The notes under the pieces were generated by a model that was not told the DNA's origin, did not search any database, and saw only the letters and a program-made list of their open reading frames with translations. A DNA stretch of 29,783 bases from FEN-1297 sp046704565 (GTDB lineage Bacteria > Bacteroidota > Ignavibacteria > Ignavibacteriales > Ignavibacteriaceae): the NCBI GenBank assembly GCA_046704565.1, contig JBJKRP010000077.1, positions 1 through 29,783 of the forward strand. Direction: 5' to 3'. The position numbers and the translations under genes are program-made. The number at the start of each line of letters is the position of its first letter. Position 1 is the first letter of the stretch. Positions 8,599 through 16,897 of this stretch are shown in pieces.

Positions 8599-9222
8599 AT
8601 GGAAAAGATAATTCCGATATTCCCTTTGAAACTGGTAATCTTCCCCCAGTCTTCTTATCCTCTTCACATTTTTGAGAAGAGATATAAGAAGATGATAAAT
8701 AAATGCCTGGAAGAGGGATCCGGTTTCGGAATAGTCTCTCTTCTAAATGATGATCTCTCGCAGGTAGGTACTTACGTTTTAATTGACAAAGTGCTTAAGA
8801 CTTATTTGACCGGGGAGATGGATATTGTGGTTAAGGGAGTAAAAAGATTTTTTATAATCAGCCATGAAATACACCTTGACGGTTATTACATTGCAAATGT
8901 AAAGGACTATAAAGACAGCCCCGGCGATACGGACGTCGTCCTTATTGAGGAGATGGAATATAAATTTGAGAGTTTAATTGATAAGATTAACTATAAGCTT
9001 GATAATAATTTTTGGGAGAACTATAAGAGTTCAAAGCTGAAGTCGTATAAGGTTGCGGAAAAGTCCGGGCTATCGCTTGAGCAGCAGCAGATGCTGCTTG
9101 CGCTGCGTCATGAAACTGCACGCATAAGCTTTCTAATCGACCATTTTGAAAAGCTCGATGCAATGCTGAACGAGAACTCGGCGCTTAAGCAGATAGTTAT
9201 CGGGGATGGATATATAAATTAG
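8599..9222 (+). CDS. Stand-alone LON substrate-binding domain protein
   Basis: The protein is 207 residues and corresponds to the N-terminal (PUA-like) substrate-binding domain of Lon protease: IPIFPLKLVIFPQSSYPLHIFEKRY at the start is the diagnostic motif, followed by a helical C-terminal part (about 130-200). The AAA+ and serine-lysine protease domains are absent, as is normal for this stand-alone family. Its role is not established; substrate recognition or an adaptor function is inference from the Lon domain. It has no signal peptide. The start lacks a strong Shine-Dalgarno, as is common in this group of bacteria. It converges on atpC with 84 bases between the stops. Confidence 0.87.
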   Translation: MEKIIPIFPLKLVIFPQSSYPLHIFEKRYKKMINKCLEEGSGFGIVSLLNDDLSQVGTYVLIDKVLKTYLTGEMDIVVKGVKRFFIISHEIHLDGYYIANVKDYKDSPGDTDVVLIEEMEYKFESLIDKINYKLDNNFWENYKSSKLKSYKVAEKSGLSLEQQQMLLALRHETARISFLIDHFEKLDAMLNENSALKQIVIGDGYIN

Positions 9223-9306
9223 ATGCTTGATATTATATTATAAACTCCGCGTACCAGGTGAGGAATTTTGTTGAATACCGGAACCAGGCAGGCGGAAAAG
9301 CCATGC

Positions 9307-9735
9307 TCAATTCGATTCAACTAACTGAAAATATTTTTCGTAAATATTTATCCTGTTGTTAGCTCTGGCTAATGCTGCTTGGGCGCGCGGTACGTCTATC
9401 TTTTCGGAGCTCTTTTTATCCAGCCGCTCCTGAGCTCTCGCATGAGCCTTTTTTGCGCGGTCGATATCTATTTCGGAAACGGGCTCTAAAGAATCTGCAA
9501 GCAGCTTAATTTTGTTATTCAGAACTTCTATTGTCCCGCCCCCGGTTGAAAAGAAGAGTGTTTTACCGGAGTTAATCTCTACCTTTATTGCACCGATATC
9601 GAATGTACTGAGCAGAGGTGCATGACCGTATAAAACCTGGAAGCTGCCTGCGCTGCCGGGCACTGTAACTACATTTACTTCACCTGAATATGACAACTTG
9701 TCCGGGGTAAGTATTTCCAAATTTAACTGGGGCAT
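9307..9735 (-). CDS. atpC: F1Fo ATP synthase epsilon subunit
   Basis: Epsilon is part of the F1 central stalk and couples and regulates ATP synthesis. The 142-residue protein has the N-terminal beta-sandwich (LEILTPDKLSYSGEVNVVTVPGSAGSFQVLYGHAPLLSTF is the family hallmark, residues about 5-44) and the C-terminal helical hairpin (about 90-140; IDIDRAKKAHARAQERL) that can inhibit ATP hydrolysis. It begins 2 bases after the atpD stop, so the two are one operon. The remaining ATP synthase genes are not in the window. Confidence 0.95.
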   Translation of the reverse strand: MPQLNLEILTPDKLSYSGEVNVVTVPGSAGSFQVLYGHAPLLSTFDIGAIKVEINSGKTLFFSTGGGTIEVLNNKIKLLADSLEPVSEIDIDRAKKAHARAQERLDKKSSEKIDVPRAQAALARANNRINIYEKYFQLVESN

Positions 9736-9737
9736 AT

Positions 9738-11147
9738 CTACTTCATCGCCTTAGCTTTTTCAACGGCTTCTTCAATAGTACCGACATACAGAAACGCAGA
9801 TTCAGGGAGGTCATCATACTCGCCGTTAATAATCGCTTTGAATCCTCTGATCGTATCCTCAAGCTTAACGTACTTTCCTTTGTAGCCGGTAAACTGCTCG
9901 GCAACGTGGAAAGGCTGGCTGAAGAATCTTTGCATTCTTCTGGCTCTCTTGACAACTGTTTTATCTTCATCGGAAAGCTCATCCATACCGAGGATGTTGA
10001 TGATGTCCTGGAGGTCCTTGTACTGCTGCAAAATTTCTTTACAATTTCTTGCAACGTCATAATGTTCCTGACCAAGTATACCGGGCTCAAGGATTCTTGA
10101 TGTCGAGTCAAGAGGATCAACTGCAGGATAAATACCAAGCTCGGATATTTGACGGCTTAATACTGTAGTTGCGTCAAGATGAGCAAATGCTGCTGCAGGA
10201 GCAGGATCGGTCAAGTCGTCTGCAGGAACGTAAATAGCCTGAACCGAAGTAATTGAACCTTTATCGGTAGAGGTAATTCTTTCCTGAAGTGCGCCCATTT
10301 CGGTTGCAAGGTTCGGCTGGTAACCAACTGCCGAAGGCATACGACCTAACAGCGCACTTACTTCGGAACCTGCCTGCGTAAAACGGAAAATATTATCGAT
10401 GAATAAAAGAACGTCTCTACCTTCGTCATCTCTGAAATATTCCGAAACAGTTAAGCCTGTTAAAGCAACTCTCAACCTGGCACCAGGCGGCTCGTTCATC
10501 TGACCGAATACAAGGGCTGTCTTTGCAAGTACACCGGATTCTTTCATCTCCACCCAGAGGTCATTTCCCTCGCGGGTTCTTTCGCCTACGCCGGCAAATA
10601 CCGAGTAACCGCCGTGTTCCTGAGCGATGTTATGAATCAATTCCTGAATGATAACAGTTTTCCCTACTCCGGCGCCGCCGAATAAACCGGTCTTACCGCC
10701 CTTGGAATACGGTTCAATCAGGTCAATCACCTTTATACCCGTCTCAAAAATTTCGGTCTTCGTAGAAAGATTTTTGAAAAGAGGCGAGGGTCTGTGGATC
10801 GGATACTTTTTATCCGATTTGATCTCTCCCAAACCGTCAATTCCTTTTCCAATAACATTAATTAATCTTCCAAGAGTTCCTGGACCGACCGGAACAGATA
10901 TAGGCTCGCCGTTATCGAATGCTTCCATACCGCGAACCAAGCCGTCGGTAGAATCCATAGCTACTGCTCGAACTCTGTCTTCGCCTAAATGCTGCTGGAC
11001 TTCAACAATTAAATCTTCTTTTACGCCTTCGGTATTTGTTCTTGGAATCCTAACAGCGTTATATATTTTAGGAAGATGTCCTTCTTCGAATTCAATATCA
11101 ACTACAGGTCCGATTACCTGTATAATTTTTCCTTTAATTTCGCTCAT
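9738..11147 (-). CDS. atpD: F1Fo ATP synthase beta subunit
   Basis: The catalytic subunit of F1, 469 residues and full length. The P-loop is GGAGVGKT at 157-164, followed by the catalytic glutamate in GVGERTREGNDLW (about 186-198), the Walker B region LLFIDNIFRFTQAG, and the C-terminal MDELSDEDK motif that contacts gamma. The ATG at 11147 has an AGGAAAG ribosome site. It forms a two-gene unit with atpC behind a Bacteroidota-type promoter at 11181-11212. Separation of atpD-atpC from the other ATP synthase genes is known from Chlorobium and agrees with the proposed affiliation. Confidence 0.97.
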   Translation of the reverse strand: MSEIKGKIIQVIGPVVDIEFEEGHLPKIYNAVRIPRTNTEGVKEDLIVEVQQHLGEDRVRAVAMDSTDGLVRGMEAFDNGEPISVPVGPGTLGRLINVIGKGIDGLGEIKSDKKYPIHRPSPLFKNLSTKTEIFETGIKVIDLIEPYSKGGKTGLFGGAGVGKTVIIQELIHNIAQEHGGYSVFAGVGERTREGNDLWVEMKESGVLAKTALVFGQMNEPPGARLRVALTGLTVSEYFRDDEGRDVLLFIDNIFRFTQAGSEVSALLGRMPSAVGYQPNLATEMGALQERITSTDKGSITSVQAIYVPADDLTDPAPAAAFAHLDATTVLSRQISELGIYPAVDPLDSTSRILEPGILGQEHYDVARNCKEILQQYKDLQDIINILGMDELSDEDKTVVKRARRMQRFFSQPFHVAEQFTGYKGKYVKLEDTIRGFKAIINGEYDDLPESAFLYVGTIEEAVEKAKAMK

Positions 11148-11180
11148 TACTTTCCTGTGAAGAGTTTAAAATTTAGTAGA

Positions 11181-11212
11181 CAAATTTAAGGATAGAGGTA
11201 AGATTAAACAAA
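11181..11212 (-). promoter_or_regulatory. Bacteroidota-type promoter for atpDC
   Basis: On the minus strand TTTG (11209-11212) and TAAATTTG (11181-11188) are separated by 20 bases, an exact match to TTTG-N17-23-TAnnTTTG. The site lies 34 bases upstream of the atpD start and gives a short leader. Confidence 0.55.
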
Positions 11213-11297
11213 TTTTTTTGCATTTAAATGATTACTTTTCTCACTCTTGAACTTATACTTAAACTTGCTCTTTAATTTACATTTATTGAACTTCCAC

Positions 11298-14200
11298 TCA
11301 ACGCAGCAGTATCATCTTCTTTACCTGGTGGAAGCTTCCCGCAGTAATGCTGTAGAAATAAATTCCGGAGCTTAAGCCTTCTGCATTAAAGATTACTTTA
11401 TAAGTTCCGGCACTTTCATTCCTGTCTATTAGAGTAACTACTTCCTGACCAAGTATGTTGAATACTTTTAGTGATACATGAGTGCCTGCTGCCAACCGGT
11501 AGGTAATAACCGTACTTGGATTGAAAGGGTTCGGATAATTCTGTAAAAGATTAAAGCTGTGTGGAGTCTCTTTATCATCTTTATTTCCGACATCAGAAAT
11601 TATATCGGTACCGTCTGCTTCCAAATATCTCGCTTTAAATTCCTGCAGATAAAGGTTTGCAATTCTATAATTGTGGATGATCAGAGTGTTCTCATCGTTC
11701 GACGTCTCGGCAGAATTTGACCAGTTGTGAGAGCCCGTAATTACCTTCTGGTCTGCAGAGCGGGTATCGCCGTCAATAATAGCATACTTATGATGAAGTA
11801 GTCCATCTGCCACGCTGCCCTTAAGCAGTATGTCAGCACCGTTATTCCTAAGAAAGTTGAACTGGCTGCCGGAATCAGTTTTATTGTCAAGAACTACATG
11901 AATTTTTTCCCCTTCTATTGTTTTATTTATTAAGATTTGAGCCAGATCGCTTCGAGTAAATGTAAGCATTGCAATATTGATGGATGAAACGGCTTCATTA
12001 AGCGCATCCGATATATACGAAGTTGTATGATCTGATGGATCAAAATAAAGCTGCACAGGCGAGCCGGCAATATTAAAACGGTGCGGGGTATTATCTGTCT
12101 TTCGAATTCCAAACCTCGAATTTGATTCATTTGGAATTTCGGTATTGCTCCCCCACATTTCCTCGAATTCGGCAGTATAAGCATTTGCAATTGACTTATC
12201 CTGTATCTCAACAATATTCTGAGCATCTTTGTTATTCCCGGGGTCGGTAGCATTCCATGAGCCCGACCAAACCCAATCATTTGATTCTGAAGTATCCCTG
12301 TTATCAAATACCGCAAATTTATTATGCATCAACCCGCTGCCTGAATACTGCTCGCTAAAATTATCGAAGATGACGGGAACGCCTGAACTGCTCAACGCCG
12401 TCCAGGGGGATGTCGAATGATTATCATATTCACCAATTACTCTAACTCTAATGCCGCGGCTCTTAGCTACTATAAGTTCGTCTGCTATATCGGCACCTAC
12501 TGTTCCGCTTAAGCTGTACAGGGCAGCATCAATAGAATATTGGGCTGAACTTATCCTGTTTATAAATTCCTGTGCAATATTAATATTCTGCGCATCCTCC
12601 CCTGCTGAAACAGAATTATCAACGGAATGATTAAAGTAAACATTTATCATACCGGAAGAAGCCGACGATGAAGTTGAGAAAAGCTCATCCGCTGTTGAAT
12701 TAATGCCGTTATCATTTTTGATTCTAACTTGATAATGATAGATTGTCGCCGATTTTAATCTTGTTAATACTATATTGTGAATTGTATCCGTTTCAGTTAC
12801 AACAGCAGAATCGGAATATATGCTTGAAGTTCCGTATTTAATAACAGCCTGAGAAGGCTGCGAACTCCTAAATGAAATAGTGATAGAATTCGGAAGAATA
12901 TTTGTCTCTACAGGCTCAGCCGAAAATGCCGGACCGGAACTGATGATAATGTCTTCCTGTGAGCGGGGATTAACCTCATAGTCTGAAGTGTAAGGCGGAG
13001 AAGCCGGATAGCCGGGTTTATATTGCTTCAATATTCCTACTAAGTCAAAAGTGCCGCCCGGTGAAGGAATATCTCCAAGATATACAGCTATGGTCCCGGC
13101 ATCATCTGAGACTGTTTGATTAGATGAATTGTATGTAACACTATTCAGACGGACTAATCTTCCTTCATTAAGTTCAGAGAAGTCTTCGGTGTTAAACGTC
13201 ATATTAACATCTTCTGTTGTAAGCACAACCGGTTCCGGAAGCTTGTTTCCATGAGAATGAATAATACACAAATCTTTTTCAGGAATAATTTCAGTCAAGC
13301 CGCGGAACTGGGCAATAGTTCCTGCAACGGTTATACTGTCACCGGTTTTATAATCAAAAAATCTTTCGGAAGAACATACATTAATGCCCGCAGTTGCATC
13401 CTGTATATAAATATCGGTTTTTGAAGTATCGAAATCAGCAGTGATTATGCCTCTTATAGAAACGGTGCTGTTGATAATATATGGGGCTGCCGGAATTCCT
13501 TCGGCATTATTATTATGCAACTGGATAATCGGCGTAATACTAATTACCTGGATATCCGGCTGCCGTGATATTTTAACAGGAATTCCTCCACGTACCGCAG
13601 TCATTATCTGAAAGGTTGAACGACAGGCAATTGAGGGCGCAGTTAAGTTCAGGATTTCTATTTCCAGAGTATCCTTTGCGGTAACCGCTAATGAAGAAAT
13701 AAAGATTGTATCTCCCTGAACGGTAACGATGGCAGAATCTGCACCACGTCCAGATGCTTTTACATCGGAAGTATCCTTATTCCATTTCCATCCCGAGGAA
13801 TCAGGAATAATTGTCATGATACTATACAAAGTATTATCGCTGCCGCCGGCAACCCTAATTTTTATATCCGCTGTTTCAGATGCATTTACAAATACAGGCA
13901 GGATAACAGCAGACCCGCTGCCGTTGCCATCCGTATCCTCTGCAGGCTCGGAAGGGCTGGCGGAGTTTTGAGGCTGAGGCGCTGAGCGTTGAACGAAATC
14001 ATTATTGTTATTATCGGTATCATAGCCGTTCCCCATGAATTCATCTAATCCGCCAACCTTCATTGAGCTTGCCGAAGAACTACCAGCAGCTTTCCGTTCA
14101 ATAGAAGAAGTATTGCCGGGAGCCGGTGCAGGTCCGCTTCCTTCATAGCTTGTGGCTGAATTGCCGAAACCTACCCTGTCGACAATTGAAGCAGAAGTCG

Positions 14201-14636
14201 GATCAGTTCCCTGCAGAAGAGCAGTGCTATTAACGAGTGCAATCTTCCCGCTTGTTGAAGCCAAAGAAATTGAGCCTGCTACATCGGGAGTAGGCAGGTT
14301 AACCGAACCTCCGCTTCCCTCAGCCTCGCGTATAAGGAAGTACCTGTGCGATTCTATCTGACCGGCAAGGTTTGTTGCTTGCCATTTTGATCCGGTTGCA
14401 GATGCATACTGCAATGACCATCCCATCAAGCTCACCGGCGAATCAGTTGGATTATATAATTCTATAAAATCATTTTTGTAAGTTGATCCTGAATTGCCTC
14501 CACCGCCGTAAACCTCGCTGATAACTACATGGTTAGCACTTTGAGCAAGAATATTCTTTTCCGCGAAAGATATTATTAACATTTGGCTAATAACCAAACG
14601 ATTGATCGTTGAACGAAATGGTCCCTTGTCCTTCAT
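11298..14636 (-). CDS. Secreted LTD/OB/FnIII/phospholipase D-like nuclease with T9SS sorting domain
   Basis: A 1112-residue modular secreted protein. In order I read: an atypical signal sequence (about 1-33); a lamin-tail domain (about 35-160; VVISEVYGGGGNSGS, NDFIELYNPTDSPVSL); a Ser/Pro-rich linker and beta domain (about 220-360); an OB-fold-like domain (about 383-470, VSIRGIITADFD and IYIQDATAG); a fibronectin-III-like domain (about 568-660); and two phospholipase D half-domains with HKD motifs H771-K773-D778 (HNKFAVFD) and H948-K950-D955 (HHKYAIID), so the active site looks complete. It ends with a type A T9SS sorting domain (about 1027-1112; NYPNPFNPSTVITYRL). This suggests a surface or released nuclease or phosphodiesterase used on extracellular DNA or lipid; the substrate is inference. 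A strong AGGAGGG ribosome site precedes ATG 14636. Confidence 0.88.
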   Translation of the reverse strand: MKDKGPFRSTINRLVISQMLIISFAEKNILAQSANHVVISEVYGGGGNSGSTYKNDFIELYNPTDSPVSLMGWSLQYASATGSKWQATNLAGQIESHRYFLIREAEGSGGSVNLPTPDVAGSISLASTSGKIALVNSTALLQGTDPTSASIVDRVGFGNSATSYEGSGPAPAPGNTSSIERKAAGSSSASSMKVGGLDEFMGNGYDTDNNNNDFVQRSAPQPQNSASPSEPAEDTDGNGSGSAVILPVFVNASETADIKIRVAGGSDNTLYSIMTIIPDSSGWKWNKDTSDVKASGRGADSAIVTVQGDTIFISSLAVTAKDTLEIEILNLTAPSIACRSTFQIMTAVRGGIPVKISRQPDIQVISITPIIQLHNNNAEGIPAAPYIINSTVSIRGIITADFDTSKTDIYIQDATAGINVCSSERFFDYKTGDSITVAGTIAQFRGLTEIIPEKDLCIIHSHGNKLPEPVVLTTEDVNMTFNTEDFSELNEGRLVRLNSVTYNSSNQTVSDDAGTIAVYLGDIPSPGGTFDLVGILKQYKPGYPASPPYTSDYEVNPRSQEDIIISSGPAFSAEPVETNILPNSITISFRSSQPSQAVIKYGTSSIYSDSAVVTETDTIHNIVLTRLKSATIYHYQVRIKNDNGINSTADELFSTSSSASSGMINVYFNHSVDNSVSAGEDAQNINIAQEFINRISSAQYSIDAALYSLSGTVGADIADELIVAKSRGIRVRVIGEYDNHSTSPWTALSSSGVPVIFDNFSEQYSGSGLMHNKFAVFDNRDTSESNDWVWSGSWNATDPGNNKDAQNIVEIQDKSIANAYTAEFEEMWGSNTEIPNESNSRFGIRKTDNTPHRFNIAGSPVQLYFDPSDHTTSYISDALNEAVSSINIAMLTFTRSDLAQILINKTIEGEKIHVVLDNKTDSGSQFNFLRNNGADILLKGSVADGLLHHKYAIIDGDTRSADQKVITGSHNWSNSAETSNDENTLIIHNYRIANLYLQEFKARYLEADGTDIISDVGNKDDKETPHSFNLLQNYPNPFNPSTVITYRLAAGTHVSLKVFNILGQEVVTLIDRNESAGTYKVIFNAEGLSSGIYFYSITAGSFHQVKKMILLR

Positions 14637-14721
14637 ATCCTATCCCTCCTAAAAATAAAATATTGTACAGAAAGAACTATCATCCGGCTTGAATCCCCCT
14701 TTTAACATTTTCTCACTAAAG

Positions 14722-14752
14722 CAAACGTACTGAAAAATAAGTTAAGAGTAAA
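14722..14752 (-). promoter_or_regulatory. Possible promoter for the secreted nuclease-like gene
   Basis: On the minus strand TACGTTTG (14722-14729) fits the -7 consensus TAnnTTTG exactly, and TTTA (14749-14752), one mismatch from TTTG, lies 19 bases upstream. A 10-bp palindrome CTACATGTAG (14753-14762) abuts the -33 element and could be a regulator site. Confidence 0.4.
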
Positions 14753-14804
14753 CTACATGTAGCCAGCCCGCTGTTGCACCTTCATTACATTAAGACAATA
14801 TGTC

Positions 14805-14838
14805 TTTGACCTACACAATATTTAGTTTAAGATTGTGT
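14805..14838 (+). promoter_or_regulatory. Possible promoter and operator for the UPF0316 gene
   Basis: TTTG (14805-14808) is followed after 19 bases by TAAGATTG (14828-14835), one mismatch from TAnnTTTG. A 7-bp inverted repeat ACACAAT (14813-14819) / ATTGTGT (14832-14838) overlaps the spacer and -7 region, where a bound repressor would block initiation. Sequence match only. Confidence 0.35.
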
Positions 14839-14893
14839 TAAATTTAAATCAGGAAATAATTGAAGATATTTAAGAATCAAAAGGATAACACCC

Positions 14894-15412
14894 ATGTGGG
14901 ATATTTTAGGCGGGGCAGTCTTAATTGCATGTATGAGAATTTGCGACGTTTCCCTCGATACCATTCGCGTTATAAATGTTGTCCAGGGTAAAAAATACGC
15001 CGCAGGCTTAATCGGTTTTTTTGAAGTACTGATATGGATCTTTGCGATCAGATTTATATTTCAACACCTTGATAATTTCGCCAACTTTATAGGGTATGCA
15101 TCGGGCTATGGGCTCGGAAATATTTTGGGAATAACAATAGAACAAAAAATAGGTTTAGGTTTTATTCAGATGAACATCATCTCGCTGCATAGCGCGGATA
15201 AAATTGCCGACCATTTGAGAAAGTCAAGGTTCGGCGTTACCATTCTACCTGCCGAGGGAGGTTCAGGAGGGCTATCGGTTATTGTTGTATTAATTCCGCG
15301 CAAGCGGCAAAGAGAAACAATGGCGTTAATAAAATCCATAGATGCTAAAGCCTTCATAGCAATCCAGCCTTCCATCCCGCACGGCGGGTTTATGCAGGGC
15401 TTACGAAAATAA
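14894..15412 (+). CDS. UPF0316 (DUF2179-type) membrane protein
   Basis: A 172-residue protein with three predicted membrane segments (about residues 2-15, 36-57 and 62-84) followed by a soluble C-terminal domain (about 88-172). The motif RICDVSLDTIRVINVVQGKK with ACMR before it and the C-terminal GFGVTIL-like strand (RFGVTILPAEGGSGG) followed by VIVVLIPRKR are characteristic of the UPF0316/DUF2179 family. The DUF2179 domain is also found in YitT-like transporters, and a nucleotide-sensing role has been proposed for related domains, but the function of UPF0316 is not established. The gene seems to be transcribed alone. Confidence 0.85.
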   Translation: MWDILGGAVLIACMRICDVSLDTIRVINVVQGKKYAAGLIGFFEVLIWIFAIRFIFQHLDNFANFIGYASGYGLGNILGITIEQKIGLGFIQMNIISLHSADKIADHLRKSRFGVTILPAEGGSGGLSVIVVLIPRKRQRETMALIKSIDAKAFIAIQPSIPHGGFMQGLRK

Positions 15413-15482
15413 AATTAAAGCAAAATTTTTCGATTTAGATATTTGGAATTAAATATTATTTTATTAGTTTAGTTGTAGCTAA

Positions 15483-15659
15483 TGGAGAGTAATAGGTGCA
15501 GTTAAGTTTCAAATATTTTCTAAGCCTCAAGAGGTAATTAAAGTTATCGATAATATGCTACGGTCGATTATTCAGATTGATATTTTAAAACTCTCTTCCA
15601 CCGAAGAAATTTTCCTGCAATTAATTTCCCATAGGCTAAATCTCCTATTTAATAATTAA
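15483..15659 (+). pseudogene. Open frame without a start codon, possible gene remnant
   Basis: A 58-codon stop-free stretch ends at TAA 15657-15659. Its translation reads like a soluble amphipathic helical protein (FSKPQEVIKVIDNMLRSI, ILKLSSTEEIFLQLI), but there is no in-frame ATG, GTG or TTG before the ATG at 15555. An ATG at 15482 behind TAATGGAG is in the wrong frame and stops after seven codons; a single frameshift near 15500 would join the two. It may be a decayed small gene or chance. I do not recognise a family. Confidence 0.2.
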
Positions 15660-15691
15660 AAACTTACGGGTTAAAAATTCTAAGTAAGGAA

Positions 15692-15794
15692 TTGGGATAT
15701 GACTCTGCCCTTTAGTTTTATCCCAACTGCGACAGGTAAAACCCAGCCTGTCGCTAATTTTGCGGCGGTTAAGGCTTACCGCTTTACCGCCGCA
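15692..15794. other. Three consecutive perfect hairpins (structured leader or repeat element)
   Basis: Hairpin 1: TTGGGATA (15692-15699) with TATCCCAA (15719-15726). Hairpin 2: GCGACAGG (15729-15736) with CCTGTCGC (15747-15754). Hairpin 3: TGCGGCGGT (15761-15769) with ACCGCCGCA (15786-15794). Each stem is perfect over 8-9 bp, and they are separated by only 2 and 6 bases. The third and strongest ends 20 bases before the next start codon and is followed by a weak T-rich run (TTATTTAT). It matches no riboswitch class I know. Options are a structured mRNA leader, an attenuator, or an inserted palindromic repeat. Confidence 0.6.
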
Positions 15795-15818
15795 TTATTT
15801 ATAAGAGATGGTATATGA
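15699..15818 (+). CDS. Possible 39-residue leader peptide overlapping the hairpins
   Basis: An open frame starts at ATG 15699 and ends at TGA 15816-15818, overlapping the ATG of the next gene (15815) in an ATGA junction, the usual sign of translational coupling. The peptide begins MTLPFSFIPTATGKTQPVAN and is basic and moderately hydrophobic. There is no good ribosome site (GGGAT lies immediately before the ATG). The frame runs through all three hairpins, so ribosome movement would alter their folding. It may instead be an incidental frame in a palindromic repeat. Function unknown. Confidence 0.3.
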   Translation: MTLPFSFIPTATGKTQPVANFAAVKAYRFTAALFIRDGI

Positions 15819-16102
15819 AGCTTAAGGAAATTGAACCTTCAAAAAAAATTTCGCACCCCATAAGCGTATACTCAAAAGATCCTCATTTTGTTTCTGCAAT
15901 TACCTCCGCTAATAAGGAGTATTTCGCCGAACTCCCGGCAAAGGCTTTAATCGTTCGAATAGACGAAGAAACATTTGAAGAGATTAAATATTTTTGGGAT
16001 AACTTCTGCGCTGCAATATTAAAATACAATGACGGGCAAATTATCCATGGGAACATTGTAATAAATGCAAAATGTTCTGTCGATTGCGAAGAATGTTTCT
16101 AA
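15815..16102 (+). CDS. Small protein of unknown function with C-terminal cysteine cluster
   Basis: I do not recognise this 95-residue protein. It has no signal peptide or membrane segment. The middle looks like alternating strands and helices (KALIVRIDEETFEEIKYFWDNF), and the C-terminus carries C87, C91 and C94 in a C-x3-C-x2-C arrangement ending in CF, which could bind metal, although C65 would be needed as a fourth ligand. The ATG at 15815 lacks a classical ribosome site but overlaps the stop of the preceding 39-codon frame. A hairpin-rich leader precedes it, and adenylate kinase follows 127 bases downstream. Confidence 0.6.
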   Translation: MKLKEIEPSKKISHPISVYSKDPHFVSAITSANKEYFAELPAKALIVRIDEETFEEIKYFWDNFCAAILKYNDGQIIHGNIVINAKCSVDCEECF

Positions 16103-16229
16103 GCTTGCTGGCACACTTATTCACTTGTTCAATTGTAAGATTGAAAATAAACAATTTCATATTTGCATACCTTACTTGATTAAAGTATCAATAATCCATA
16201 AGTTTCGCGCCAAAAAGTAAGAGGAAAAA

Positions 16230-16871
16230 ATGGAAATTATCTTATTCGGCTCACCTGGAGTGGGAAAAGGCACCCAGGCAAAAATTTTATCTGCTAAATT
16301 TAACATCGCTCATATTTCAACCGGAGATATATTACGTAAAGCTGTAAAGGATAAAACGACATTAGGAATTAAAGCCCAGGAAATTTTGAATAGAGGCGAA
16401 TTAGTTCCGGATGATGTAATGATTGGGTTAATAAAAGATACTTTGCAAAAGCCCGAATGCAAAAACGGTTTCATCCTCGACGGCTTTCCGAGGACAGTTC
16501 CGCAGGCGGAAGCGCTTAAGAAACTATTTTTTGAATTAAGCATCAAGAACGTTTTCCTAATTGCCATTACCGCCGATGAAGAAGAACTGGTAAAAAGATT
16601 GACTAGCCGCAGAACTTGCAAGCAGTGCGGAACAATCTTTACATTAAGTGAAATTAAAGACAGCAAGCTTTGTCCTTCATGTAAGGCTGAAAACAGTTTC
16701 TACCAGAGAGAAGATGATAAGGAAGAAGTTATTCGAAGAAGAATGGAAGTCTTCCGCAGTTCTACAAAGCCGGTTTTAGATTATTATGAAAAGAATGATA
16801 ATTTAATTTATATAAACGGCTCTGCGCCGGTAGAACAAGTTACCGGTGAAATTATGTCCGCGTTGAAATAA
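16230..16871 (+). CDS. adk: Adenylate kinase, zinc-LID type
   Basis: Catalyses ATP + AMP to 2 ADP in the cytoplasm. The 213-residue protein has the P-loop GSPGVGKGTQ (8-16), the AMP-binding STGDILR (30-36) and DGFPRT (84-89), and the LID with four cysteines C130, C133, C148 and C151 (TCKQCG, LCPSC), the zinc-binding form of the long-type enzyme. The start has a GAGG site 8 bases before ATG 16230. It is followed by a strong intrinsic terminator at 16898-16946, so it ends this plus-strand group. TTGCAT and a TTAAAGTATC motif also seen upstream of nuoA lie in the region before it. Confidence 0.97.
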   Translation: MEIILFGSPGVGKGTQAKILSAKFNIAHISTGDILRKAVKDKTTLGIKAQEILNRGELVPDDVMIGLIKDTLQKPECKNGFILDGFPRTVPQAEALKKLFFELSIKNVFLIAITADEEELVKRLTSRRTCKQCGTIFTLSEIKDSKLCPSCKAENSFYQREDDKEEVIRRRMEVFRSSTKPVLDYYEKNDNLIYINGSAPVEQVTGEIMSALK

Positions 16872-16897
16872 CTTTGAGGAGTTTTTGGCTGAAATTA

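Noticed and set aside
10648..11160. 170-codon open frame on the plus strand opposite atpD
   Set aside because: It is the shadow of the highly conserved atpD frame; low-complexity proline/serine/threonine content, no ribosome site, no known family.
15761..15794. Integron attC-like site (GTTAAGG within a GC-rich inverted repeat)
   Set aside because: The core sites do not match RYYYAAC/GTTRRRY and there is no integrase or gene-cassette structure nearby.
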